Below are positions 6,660-13,268 of a DNA stretch of 13,485 nt, piece by piece; within the stretch, counting starts at the first letter, position 1; each line of letters starts with the position of its first letter. Origin of the DNA: an uncultured Collinsella sp. (lineage in GTDB: Bacteria > Actinomycetota > Coriobacteriia > Coriobacteriales > Coriobacteriaceae). The stretch covers positions 1 to 13,485 of the forward strand of contig URBS01000051.1 of the NCBI GenBank assembly GCA_900546085.1. Direction: 5' to 3'. The notes beneath the pieces were generated by a model that was given only the letters and a program-made list of their open reading frames with translations, made no database searches and was not told where the DNA came from. The position numbers and the translations under genes were made by a program.

Positions 6660-7997
6660 ATGGACGAGATGTTTGCCGTTAAATGTCAAAACTGCGGCGG
6701 CCCTATGTACTCGCACCAAGCTAAGCGCAGCTTTGAGTGCGCTTATTGCGGTGCGGTCATTCCGTGGCAGGCGGACGCCGGAGAGCCCAAGAGCGCTTTG
6801 GGCATTCGCCATACGCCGTTGACGGTAGTGGATGGACTGCTCAAGCTCACGCATGTGTCGCAACTCGAGCGCCCGGAGGACCCGGACTGGTATTTCTTCA
6901 ATTCGCACTGGCGCAATCAGTCGGTCCTGGAACATCTGCTGTGGGAGGACCGCGGCACGGCGCAGGAGTTCCAAGAAGCGACGCACGTGAGCATTCCCTG
7001 CCCCTTCTGCGGAGCGTCCTTTGAGGGCGAGTCAACGCAGCGTGTGTTTGAGTGCCCGTCCTGCGGCAACAAGATCGGCATTGCCGACCTGCTCAAGCCC
7101 GGTACGTTTAGCAAACGTCTGACCATGGGCGTGGGTGCGGAGTATGTGCCGGAGCAGGGTATTCCCTGCGAAATCTCACCGCAGCAGGCACGTGCCAACG
7201 CGCTGCAGCTGGTGCGCCAGTACCCGGATGCCTTTGCCGGGCACGACGTGGAAGACGCGATCCAAAACGACATGATGCTCTTCTATTTCCCCATGGCGCT
7301 GGCGGACCTGCGTATGATGGCGAGCTTCCCGGGCAAGGGCCTGAGCAAGGAGACCTTGGTGTACTACGAGGTACTCGATTGGGCGTATCCGCGGGCAAAC
7401 TACCTGGACGTTCGTCTTATGGGCATTTTGGAGCCGTGGGACTTTGGCAAGGTGGGGCCGTTCGATCCTGCCATGCAGGAGGGCGACTTTCGCGTTGTCT
7501 CCGTCGATGCATCTACCAAGGACCAGGTGGTCATTGATAAGCTGGCGCTCGACATTGCCGGCAACGATGCCGAGGCGGTACTGGGGCTCAATAAAAAGAG
7601 CATTCGCATGTGGGCGCGCAAGGCCCGCAAGCAAAAGGACGGTCTGGTGATGGTGCCGGTCTACTTTGTCGATCGTCCGGCGACGGATAGCCGCGACGGC
7701 GAGCAGGTGCGCATCGCCGTGAACGGCCAGACGGGCCGCGCGGCCGCGGTGGTGTTTAGCGACAAGCGCGAGACGCATATCGTGGCGCCGCTCAACCTGA
7801 GCCTTCATCTGTCCGGCGAGAGCACCGTGCACGCCACGCCCATCGAGGTCAAATACGTTAAGTCGCCGTTTCTGTACCAGATCGTGCGCCGTGGAGGCGG
7901 CGAGCAACCGCGCCAGGTTGCAGCCGCCGTCGAGGGTTCCTACCGAGAAGAAAAGCCCAAACGCAAGGGCTTGCTCGCTGCGATCTTTGGGAAGTAG
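6660..7997 (+). CDS. Unrecognised protein with two N-terminal zinc ribbons
   Basis: I do not recognise the family. The 445-residue product carries two four-cysteine zinc-ribbon motifs. The first is Cys9-x2-Cys12 with Cys27-x2-Cys30 (CQNC, CAYC), and the second is Cys114-x2-Cys117 with Cys132-x2-Cys135 (CPFC, CPSC). The roughly 80-residue spacer between them is rich in Trp and acidic residues (DPDWYFFNSHWRNQS). From about 150 to 425 it looks like a soluble mixed alpha/beta protein with no signal peptide or transmembrane helix. The end is basic (EEKPKRKGLLAAIFGK). Such ribbons commonly bind nucleic acid or protein partners, so a cytoplasmic regulatory or scaffold role is possible but unproven. 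It has its own strong ribosome site, is divergent from the cation transporter, and converges on the nuclease gene 57 bases downstream with no clear terminator between. Confidence 0.85.
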   Translation: MDEMFAVKCQNCGGPMYSHQAKRSFECAYCGAVIPWQADAGEPKSALGIRHTPLTVVDGLLKLTHVSQLERPEDPDWYFFNSHWRNQSVLEHLLWEDRGTAQEFQEATHVSIPCPFCGASFEGESTQRVFECPSCGNKIGIADLLKPGTFSKRLTMGVGAEYVPEQGIPCEISPQQARANALQLVRQYPDAFAGHDVEDAIQNDMMLFYFPMALADLRMMASFPGKGLSKETLVYYEVLDWAYPRANYLDVRLMGILEPWDFGKVGPFDPAMQEGDFRVVSVDASTKDQVVIDKLALDIAGNDAEAVLGLNKKSIRMWARKARKQKDGLVMVPVYFVDRPATDSRDGEQVRIAVNGQTGRAAAVVFSDKRETHIVAPLNLSLHLSGESTVHATPIEVKYVKSPFLYQIVRRGGGEQPRQVAAAVEGSYREEKPKRKGLLAAIFGK

Positions 7998-8054
7998 GGA
8001 AGCGCAGCGCGGGACGGCTCACAGGCGTGCGGGCGTTTCGGTCGCAACGTGCTG

Positions 8055-9104
8055 CTACCCTTGCGTTTCGCCATTGGTCGCTTCGTTGATGGCGCGGTAC
8101 TCGGCACTCAGCTCGCGCGCCAGCTCTTCCTTGCTTGGAAGATACGGCAGGTATTTGGCGGCAAACACTTGGTCGTTGTCTTCGGGCAGCGTGTACTCGA
8201 CGATCGAATCGCTTTTGTCCGCGCAGAGCACGATGCCTATGGGCGGATTGTCGCCTTCGTTCATGAGCTCACGCGTGTAGTAGTTCACATACATTTGCAT
8301 CTGGCCCAGGTCCTGATGCGTAAGGTCATCGGTCTTAAGGTCGATGAGCACGAAGCAGCGCATCAGATAGTTGTAAAAAACAAGGTCAATATAGAAATGG
8401 CGCCCATCAAAGGTGATGCGCTTTTGGCGCGCCTCGAAAGCGAAGCCACGGCCAAGCTCCAGCAGGAACTTCTGAAGATGTGTGATGAGCGCCTGCTCTA
8501 GATCGCTCTCGCGAAACGCAGTATCGTCCGAGAAACCTAAAAACTCCAGTACATATGGATCGCGGATGATATCCTCGGGGCGACGAGCTGGGGCGCTCTT
8601 TTGGATTTCTTGGGTGACAGCCTCCTTGTCTTTGCTGGCAAGTAGGCGCTCGCGGAACATGGTGTTGATCTGGCGTTCGAGCTGGCGCGTGCTCCAGCGA
8701 GAGTCGGCGCATTCGTTCATGTACCAGGTGCGAGCTTCGGGGTCAGGAATGCGTATTAACCTGCGGTAATGTGTCCAGCTCAATTCGGGACGCAGTGAGT
8801 CCCGAATTGGAAATGCAAGATAGAACTGACGCATTTTGCGCAGCTCTCTTGCTCCAAAACCTTTACCAAAATCCTTGGTAAGTCTGATTGCGAGGGCCTT
8901 GAGCAGCGCCTCTCCATACTTGGCGCGCTCCTCTCCGCCCTGCTCATCAACTATGCTCTTGCCGATCTCCCAATACGCCTCAACCATCGCAAAGTTAACG
9001 GCGGTATAGGCCTTGTCGCGAGCGGCGTTGAGAATCGAGGAAACCTGCTTGTAAAAACCTTCGGGCACGATTGCCGATTCTCCACGGTTTACCAGTTCGC
9101 CCAT
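8055..9104 (-). CDS. YhcG/DUF1016-type PD-(D/E)XK nuclease domain protein
   Basis: The 349-residue product has the two-part layout of the YhcG family. An N-terminal helical DUF1016_N region covers about residues 15-165, including AYWEIGKSIVDEQ, the conserved FGKGFGARELRKMRQFY (79-95) and LSWTHYRRLIRI (108-119). A C-terminal PD-(D/E)XK-like domain starts at about 178. Likely active-site residues are Asp240 in YIDLVFYN, Asp255 and Lys257 in IDLKT, and Gln268 in GQMQMYVNYY. Family members occur in accessory regions, often near restriction-modification or toxin genes; their biochemistry is poorly defined. Here it stands alone, with no methylase or restriction subunit in the window. I use the ATG at 9104; a GTG directly before it (9107) is equally possible. 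The ribosome site is unclear. The coding sequence holds a perfect 11-bp palindrome at 8781-8809. Confidence 0.9.
   Translation of the reverse strand: MGELVNRGESAIVPEGFYKQVSSILNAARDKAYTAVNFAMVEAYWEIGKSIVDEQGGEERAKYGEALLKALAIRLTKDFGKGFGARELRKMRQFYLAFPIRDSLRPELSWTHYRRLIRIPDPEARTWYMNECADSRWSTRQLERQINTMFRERLLASKDKEAVTQEIQKSAPARRPEDIIRDPYVLEFLGFSDDTAFRESDLEQALITHLQKFLLELGRGFAFEARQKRITFDGRHFYIDLVFYNYLMRCFVLIDLKTDDLTHQDLGQMQMYVNYYTRELMNEGDNPPIGIVLCADKSDSIVEYTLPEDNDQVFAAKYLPYLPSKEELARELSAEYRAINEATNGETQG
8781..8809. repeat. Perfect 11-bp inverted repeat inside the nuclease gene
   Basis: CAATTCGGGAC (8781-8791) and GTCCCGAATTG (8799-8809) are exact reverse complements around a 7-base loop. The repeat lies in codons for the family-conserved FPI-to-LSW stretch, so coding constraint may partly explain it. 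Confidence 0.8.
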
Positions 9105-9221
9105 CACTGTCGCCCCACTTTCCTCTTGTGGAATGCATCTTTATCGCATCTAGTTTAAAGCCTCGCGCGGACTCGAATTCCAATGTCGCCTAGCGCCTTC
9201 GTGCAGGATTCCCGAAGTGAC

Positions 9222-9227
9222 TAAAAT
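9222..9227 (+). promoter_or_regulatory. Candidate -10 box for the PH-like gene
   Basis: TAAAAT lies 45 bases before the ATG at 9273, in the divergent gap between the nuclease gene and the PH-like gene. No convincing -35 hexamer is visible. Confidence 0.3.
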
Positions 9228-9259
9228 GTGGCAATAGAGACAGTTTTCACGAACCCCAT

Positions 9260-9264
9260 GGGAG
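9260..9264 (+). promoter_or_regulatory. Shine-Dalgarno deciding the start of the PH-like gene
   Basis: GGGAG precedes the ATG at 9273 by 8 bases. The alternative in-frame starts at 9228 (GTG) and 9258 (ATG) have no comparable site. Confidence 0.6.
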
Positions 9265-9272
9265 TGACATGC

Positions 9273-9542
9273 ATGGACAACAACACCTTGCTGTTTCAGG
9301 ACAAGGGCTCGGGTAGGTTTAAAGACGTCAAGATCTACCCCAACCGTATCGAGGTGCTCAAGAAGGGCGCTTTTGGTGGCAAGCACACCGAAATTGTCTA
9401 TCTTAAGGACATCACGGGCGTCAATAGAATCAAAGGCCGCGATGTTTTTCTGCGTAACAGGCTGTTGACTGCTTGTGTTTTTAGCCTGAGCAGTCGTGCG
9501 AAGGCCCAGGAGTTTGTTAACGCGCTGAACATTGTGATGTAG
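9273..9542 (+). CDS. Small PH-like domain protein
   Basis: The 89-residue product looks like a minimal bacterial PH/GRAM-type fold. Alternating short beta strands (TLLFQDKGSGRFKDVKIYP, RIEVLKKG, HTEIVYLKDITGVN, VFSLSS) are followed by a C-terminal helix (RAKAQEFVNALNIVM) of the kind that caps such domains. There is no signal peptide, transmembrane segment or catalytic motif. Related short domains bind lipid head groups or serve in protein contacts; the role here is unknown. The ATG at 9273 is chosen because GGGAG lies 8 bases upstream and the fold begins right after it. It is transcribed away from the nuclease gene and converges on the large surface-protein gene, sharing a hairpin region. Confidence 0.7.
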   Translation: MDNNTLLFQDKGSGRFKDVKIYPNRIEVLKKGAFGGKHTEIVYLKDITGVNRIKGRDVFLRNRLLTACVFSLSSRAKAQEFVNALNIVM

Positions 9543-9565
9543 CCTATGGCGGCGTTTGGGCCAAG

Positions 9566-9607
9566 GTAAAAATCGGGGGCACAGAACGGTATCCTGCGCC
9601 CCCGATT
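9566..9607 (-). terminator. Intrinsic terminator of the PI-PLC surface-protein gene
   Basis: AATCGGGGGC (9571-9580) pairs perfectly with GCCCCCGATT (9598-9607), and the stem can continue past one mismatch by three more pairs. Read on the minus strand a T-run follows the stem, so it ends the minus-strand gene stopping at 9637. On the plus strand no T-run follows, so termination of the PH-like gene here would be weak. Confidence 0.85.
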
Positions 9608-9636
9608 GAGTCGATGTGTCTAAAAGGCCGGCTTGC

Positions 9637-12126
9637 CTATTCGCTATCGTCCCCAGCGTTTTCGCGGTCATTTGCAAGCATCGCTGCGCCGGCGACCGTC
9701 GTCGCCACGGCGGCAGCGGCGAGCCCGGCGGCAATGCCGGAGCCATCGCCCGTGTCGGCGAGTTTTCCGCCCGAGCTCTTGCGCTTGTTGCCCTTGTCGT
9801 TCTTGTCGGCGCCGCCTGCGTTGGTGCCGTTGCCGTCGCCGGTGTCCGTAGCGCCTGCGTTGCCCGAAGCCGTCACGGTAAAGCTCGCGGCTCCGTCATT
9901 AGCAAGCTTGTAGTTTTGCGCCGCGTCGCCCAAAAGACCGTTCGCGCGCACCCAGTACGTTCCTGCGGCAAATGTTTCGCCCTCGGCCATTGCCGTGCCC
10001 GGAGCGCCGTTCGCGTCGTGCACAAACTCGAGCTGGGCCGTGCAGGCATCGGTTTCGAGCTTGCCCTCGAGTGATGCCGCAATCTTGGCGCGCACGTCTT
10101 CGCCGGCCTTAAGGCCTTCGAGCCCCTCAAAATGGGGCGTCAACGCGCGCGGATCGATATCGATGGGCACATGACCCCGCAGCTCCGTAACGGTCTCGTT
10201 GCCCAAGGCGTCGACATCAACATATTCGATGGTAAACGCATGGCCCGAAGCCGCCACGTTGAGTACGTTGCTGCTGTCGACGAGGCGGAAATGGCCCTCG
10301 CCAACGGTCTTGCCATCCTGGAGCGAGGCATCGCTCAGCGAGTCGCCGTACGTCATGCGCATGCGGGTCGGGAGGCAGCACGAAGCGGACTGCGTGTGCT
10401 TCGTATCGTAATTGTAATTGCGCTGGTAGATGCTCCGGGCCAGCGCCGCATCAACAAAGTCAGATGCGATGATGCCAATGTGCTTGAGGTAATCTGACTT
10501 TGTATCCTCGATGCCGCTGGGATTGATGTACGGGCTCTTGTACAGATGCTCGTTGACCACTCGTGCCGAGGTAAAAGGATTGCCTCCGTGCGACAAGCCC
10601 GTGCAGCTGGTGTAGTTGATAGACCAGCAACGCTCCTGGACTTGCACCTTGGCCTCGTCATCGTCCACGACGTCCACCTTGTTGCGCGTGCGCCCGGTCG
10701 TTTCCTTCAGCGCATTATCGACCCAGCTGAGCTTGTCGGTTCTCGTGAGTTTGTACTTGTCCTGGGCGTATACCTTGGTGCAATAGGGCTCTTTGTCGCC
10801 TGTTTCCCCCGCGGCTTCAAAGCCCCGCGCGTCTTGGACGAGACACATAGTGGTGCTGTCGGAGTGAGCCTTGATCTTGTCATCCCATTCGGTAAGGTCG
10901 AGGCCCCACGTGTGGCCGCTTACGCTGTCGCCGACGAGTCCAAATCGACGCAGCAGAACGATCTTTCCGCGCACCTCGCCCAGCGTGGGGACGTGGCTCG
11001 ACGTGTAGAACAGGTTGGGGTTATCGGCCATAACCTTGGCGAAGGCCGTCGTTATGCTTTCGTCGGTAGCCTCATCGTTGCCGCGCGATACGAGCATGAT
11101 GAGCGCTTCTGACAGGTTTTCGTTCAAAAACGTTTTGAAGTACCCGATGACATCGGAGAGATGCAGATAGTTCCCGTCTTTTTTGAGTAGGTAGAAAATC
11201 CCGTGGTCGATACCGGGGTCGTCGCCCTTTCCGAGTCGGATATCAAAATAGCGGATTCCCTCGAGCAACTGCGTGGGAATGTAATCCTGCTGGCATTTTA
11301 CTTGCGAGGATTGGGGCTCAGTGTCGTTGTCCACGCTGCAGGTGCCCGAATCGTGCGTACCCGGGATGCTCAGCTCGTCGAGGAACTTGTTGTCGTCGAC
11401 GTATTTCATCCAACATGGCCCATCGACGTAGCTGCTGTACGTGATCCAGTCGAGGCTGCTAACCGTGGCATCGTTCTTTTTCATGTCGTAACCGATAAGT
11501 TCGAGCTCCCACGGAATGCTCTTACTCTTATGGCAGATCTTATTGTTGTCCTGGTCTTTGCCGTTCGATTCTATTGCCAAGTACTTAATGTCTTTTTTCT
11601 CGGTTTCTTTCTCGACCGTGCGGTCTCGGATGATATAGGTTCCGTTTGATTGGCGCTCGAACGCAAAAGCGCGGCTGGGCTTGTTGTCATACTCGCCGCC
11701 CCATACGTGGATGACCTTTCCATCTTTGTCCGAGTCGTCGTCGACCGACCAAATGCTGTAGCCCGTCTTTTTATGCTCTTCGAAATTGAGCAAGGTGCGG
11801 ATAGCATACCAGTTTGTATCGTCATTCTTGGTCGTTACGTTCTCAAGGATGAGCTTGTTGGACGTACCGTCATTAAACAGGTGGCAGACGTTGCCGCGAA
11901 CGTTGCCGTCTTGGTTGACGCTCGCGGTGCGAAAATAGCCCGCGGGGCGAAGGCGAATGACGAAATTACCGAGGTGCTCCGCCGGTTTGGGCGTGTCGTC
12001 TGCAAATGCCGCTCGCAGGGGAATGCCCGGTGCCGCGGTTTCTGGCAGGCTTGCAAGCGGCGACAGCGCCGCAAGACCTAAGCCCAGCGTAAATGCTCGG
12101 CGGCTGATGGCATGGTGTTCGGTCAT
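9637..12126 (-). CDS. Tat-exported surface protein with PI-PLC X-type catalytic domain and LAxTG anchor
   Basis: The 829-residue product begins with a twin-arginine signal (SRRAF, 8-12) and hydrophobic core, with likely cleavage after AFA (42). Residues about 52-212 look like a beta-trefoil, possibly ricin-type, binding domain. The catalytic domain runs from about 235 to 580. It shows His258-Asp259 in IPGTHDS, Asp295 and Arg297 in YFDIRLG, Asp307-His308 in IDHG, and Asp556 in ASDFVD, the pattern of phosphatidylinositol-specific phospholipase C X domains. These cleave PI or GPI lipids to cyclic inositol phosphate and diacylglycerol. Residues about 650-752 resemble an Ig-like/MBG repeat (GTYWVRANGL, NYKLANDG). 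A Gly/Asn/Asp/Lys linker leads to LADTG (789-793), a hydrophobic stretch and an acidic tail. LADTG fits the LAxTG signal of class E sortases. The ATG at 12126 has GGAGGAG just upstream; an in-frame start at 12171 would bury the Tat signal. The exact lipid substrate is inferred. Confidence 0.88.
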   Translation of the reverse strand: MTEHHAISRRAFTLGLGLAALSPLASLPETAAPGIPLRAAFADDTPKPAEHLGNFVIRLRPAGYFRTASVNQDGNVRGNVCHLFNDGTSNKLILENVTTKNDDTNWYAIRTLLNFEEHKKTGYSIWSVDDDSDKDGKVIHVWGGEYDNKPSRAFAFERQSNGTYIIRDRTVEKETEKKDIKYLAIESNGKDQDNNKICHKSKSIPWELELIGYDMKKNDATVSSLDWITYSSYVDGPCWMKYVDDNKFLDELSIPGTHDSGTCSVDNDTEPQSSQVKCQQDYIPTQLLEGIRYFDIRLGKGDDPGIDHGIFYLLKKDGNYLHLSDVIGYFKTFLNENLSEALIMLVSRGNDEATDESITTAFAKVMADNPNLFYTSSHVPTLGEVRGKIVLLRRFGLVGDSVSGHTWGLDLTEWDDKIKAHSDSTTMCLVQDARGFEAAGETGDKEPYCTKVYAQDKYKLTRTDKLSWVDNALKETTGRTRNKVDVVDDDEAKVQVQERCWSINYTSCTGLSHGGNPFTSARVVNEHLYKSPYINPSGIEDTKSDYLKHIGIIASDFVDAALARSIYQRNYNYDTKHTQSASCCLPTRMRMTYGDSLSDASLQDGKTVGEGHFRLVDSSNVLNVAASGHAFTIEYVDVDALGNETVTELRGHVPIDIDPRALTPHFEGLEGLKAGEDVRAKIAASLEGKLETDACTAQLEFVHDANGAPGTAMAEGETFAAGTYWVRANGLLGDAAQNYKLANDGAASFTVTASGNAGATDTGDGNGTNAGGADKNDKGNKRKSSGGKLADTGDGSGIAAGLAAAAVATTVAGAAMLANDRENAGDDSE

Positions 12127-12128
12127 AA

Positions 12129-12135
12129 CTCCTCC
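12129..12135 (-). promoter_or_regulatory. Shine-Dalgarno deciding the start of the PI-PLC gene
   Basis: On the minus strand GGAGGAG stands directly before TT and the ATG at 12126. This supports the start that places the twin-arginine motif at residues 9-10. Confidence 0.8.
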
Positions 12136-12169
12136 ATTCGCAGCGTGCGGCTGTACGCTCGTTTTGGAC

Positions 12170-12175
12170 ACTATA
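12170..12175 (-). promoter_or_regulatory. Candidate -10 box of the PI-PLC gene
   Basis: TATAGT on the minus strand lies 43 bases before the ATG at 12126, which fits a short leader. The -35 region (GACGCC at 17 bases) is a poor match. Confidence 0.4.
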
Positions 12176-12329
12176 CTGCCCAGATGTTTAAAGGCGTCGG
12201 CTTAATTGCCTGCGCGGCGCTATAAATCGGCGGGCGGACGTGTTGGGATGCTTGCCCATTTTGTGTCGCCACCGCGCTTGGGGGAGTGGTTTTGGTGCCC
12301 GGCGCCTTTGCGCTCGTTAGCTACCGGCA

Positions 12330-12364
12330 TAAGAAAGGGAGGGCCGGTGATGCGGCCCTCCCTT
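12330..12364 (-). terminator. Intrinsic terminator of the complete lipoprotein gene
   Basis: AAGGGAGGGCCG (12335-12346) and CGGCCCTCCCTT (12353-12364) form a perfect 12-bp stem with a 6-base loop. On the minus strand a short T-rich tail (TTTCTT) follows. It stands 71 bases after the stop codon and is almost identical to the hairpin at 13172-13200. Confidence 0.8.
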
Positions 12365-12434
12365 GGTGCGAGGCGCTGGGCCACCGTCGCTTGCTTGCGC
12401 TGCGCCCATGTTTCCCGTTGCGCTCGCCAGTCGC

Positions 12435-13028
12435 TTAGCGCTTGATCTCGATATCGTCGAGCTTGACGTCCAAGGCCTCAGTCTTGGCCTTGGCGATGTC
12501 ATCGGCAAATTCCAGGGACTTCATCATGGCTTCGACGGCGTCCTTGTGCTCCTCGACGTTGTCGATGCGCACGTAGACGCTGCCGCCCTCAACGTCGGTG
12601 AAGTACTCAGTCGTTACGCCGCCCGAGTGCGTGAAGTAAGCACTGCGCCAGGTCTTGCCGTTGTATTTAACGGGGTCGCTTTCGGTCCATCCGGAGTTGG
12701 CCTTCCACTTTGCCTCGTAGTCGAACAGCTCGTCGGCGTTCTTGTCGGGGTCGAAGACAGGAATGAAGCGGTCGCTCGCGTGCTCGCTTTCGGTGAACTT
12801 AAACTGGGCTCTGTCGGCTGTGTCGCCTGCGACGTCCGTGATTTCGACGCCCTCGGGCACCTCGACCTTAAACCAAATGAAATCGGTCCTCATATCCACG
12901 GCTGGCTTTTCTGCTCCGCCGCCACCGCCACTGCCGGTAGCGCCGCCGCTGCCACCGCAGCCCACCAGGGCAACTGCGGCAAAGAGACTGATGCAGAGGG
13001 TGAGAATCGCAAAGGCCTTCTTTTTCAT
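12435..13028 (-). CDS. Lipoprotein of unknown function (first of a tandem pair)
   Basis: The 197-residue product begins with a type II signal peptide (MKKKAFAILT, hydrophobic core) ending in the lipobox LVGC, so Cys24 would be lipidated and the protein held on the outer face of the membrane. A Gly/Ser linker (25-39) separates it from a domain at about 43-197 with alternating beta strands (FIWFKVEVPEG, RAQFKFTE, RSAYFTHSGG, SVYVRIDN), a helix (EEHKDAVEAMMKSLEF), and an acidic end. I do not recognise a named family. The start has GAGGAGGA 7 bases upstream. It lies downstream of a truncated paralog whose 55 C-terminal residues match at about 30 positions. Each gene has its own terminator, so they are probably separate transcripts. 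A substrate-binding or envelope-stress role would be speculation. Confidence 0.88.
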   Translation of the reverse strand: MKKKAFAILTLCISLFAAVALVGCGGSGGATGSGGGGGAEKPAVDMRTDFIWFKVEVPEGVEITDVAGDTADRAQFKFTESEHASDRFIPVFDPDKNADELFDYEAKWKANSGWTESDPVKYNGKTWRSAYFTHSGGVTTEYFTDVEGGSVYVRIDNVEEHKDAVEAMMKSLEFADDIAKAKTEALDVKLDDIEIKR

Positions 13029-13171
13029 GGTCGTGTCCTCCTCGATCTGTAACCGCCCATGGATTACCTGCCTTTACTGTACGCGCGAGCGGCTCGTTCG
13101 GGTGGGCCATGTGTCCCATTCTGGGTGCCGGATTTGCGCCGACAAGTGGCAATATGCGCGGGCACAAAAGA

Positions 13172-13200
13172 GGGGAGGGCCGATGCTGTCGGCCCTCCCT
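13172..13200 (-). terminator. Intrinsic terminator of the truncated lipoprotein paralog
   Basis: GGGGAGGGCCGA (13172-13183) pairs with TCGGCCCTCCCT (13189-13200), 12 pairs with one G-T wobble, around a 5-base loop. On the minus strand a CTCTTTTG tail follows. It is 69 bases after the paralog's stop codon. Confidence 0.8.
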
Positions 13201-13268
13201 GGGTTGGGCGCCCGTTGTTTTAATGGACGCATGCGCGCTGGTGCGCGTAGGCGCGTGCGGGTGTCCCG

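Larger units (their letters stand above)
12127..12434. other. Intergenic region between the surface-protein gene and the lipoprotein gene
   Basis: This 308-base gap holds, on the minus strand, the ribosome site (12129-12135) and -10 box (12170-12175) of the surface-protein gene, and the terminator (12330-12364) of the lipoprotein gene. I see no credible coding sequence on either strand: open frames here lack ribosome sites and recognisable protein features. The stretch 12200-12320 shows nothing I can assign. Confidence 0.6.

Noticed and set aside
7998..8054. Terminator between the convergent zinc-ribbon and nuclease genes
   Set aside because: Short GC-rich partial pairings only, with no stem plus T-run on either strand.
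9616..12081. Series of plus-strand open frames opposite the PI-PLC gene (9616-10074, 10132-10497, 10546-11112, 11203-11649, 11650-12081)
   Set aside because: They are antisense shadows without recognisable features; the minus-strand protein has a signal peptide, active-site motifs and a terminator.
12363..13052. Plus-strand open frame across the lipoprotein gene
   Set aside because: Antisense shadow; the minus-strand frame has a lipobox, a strong ribosome site and a paralog.
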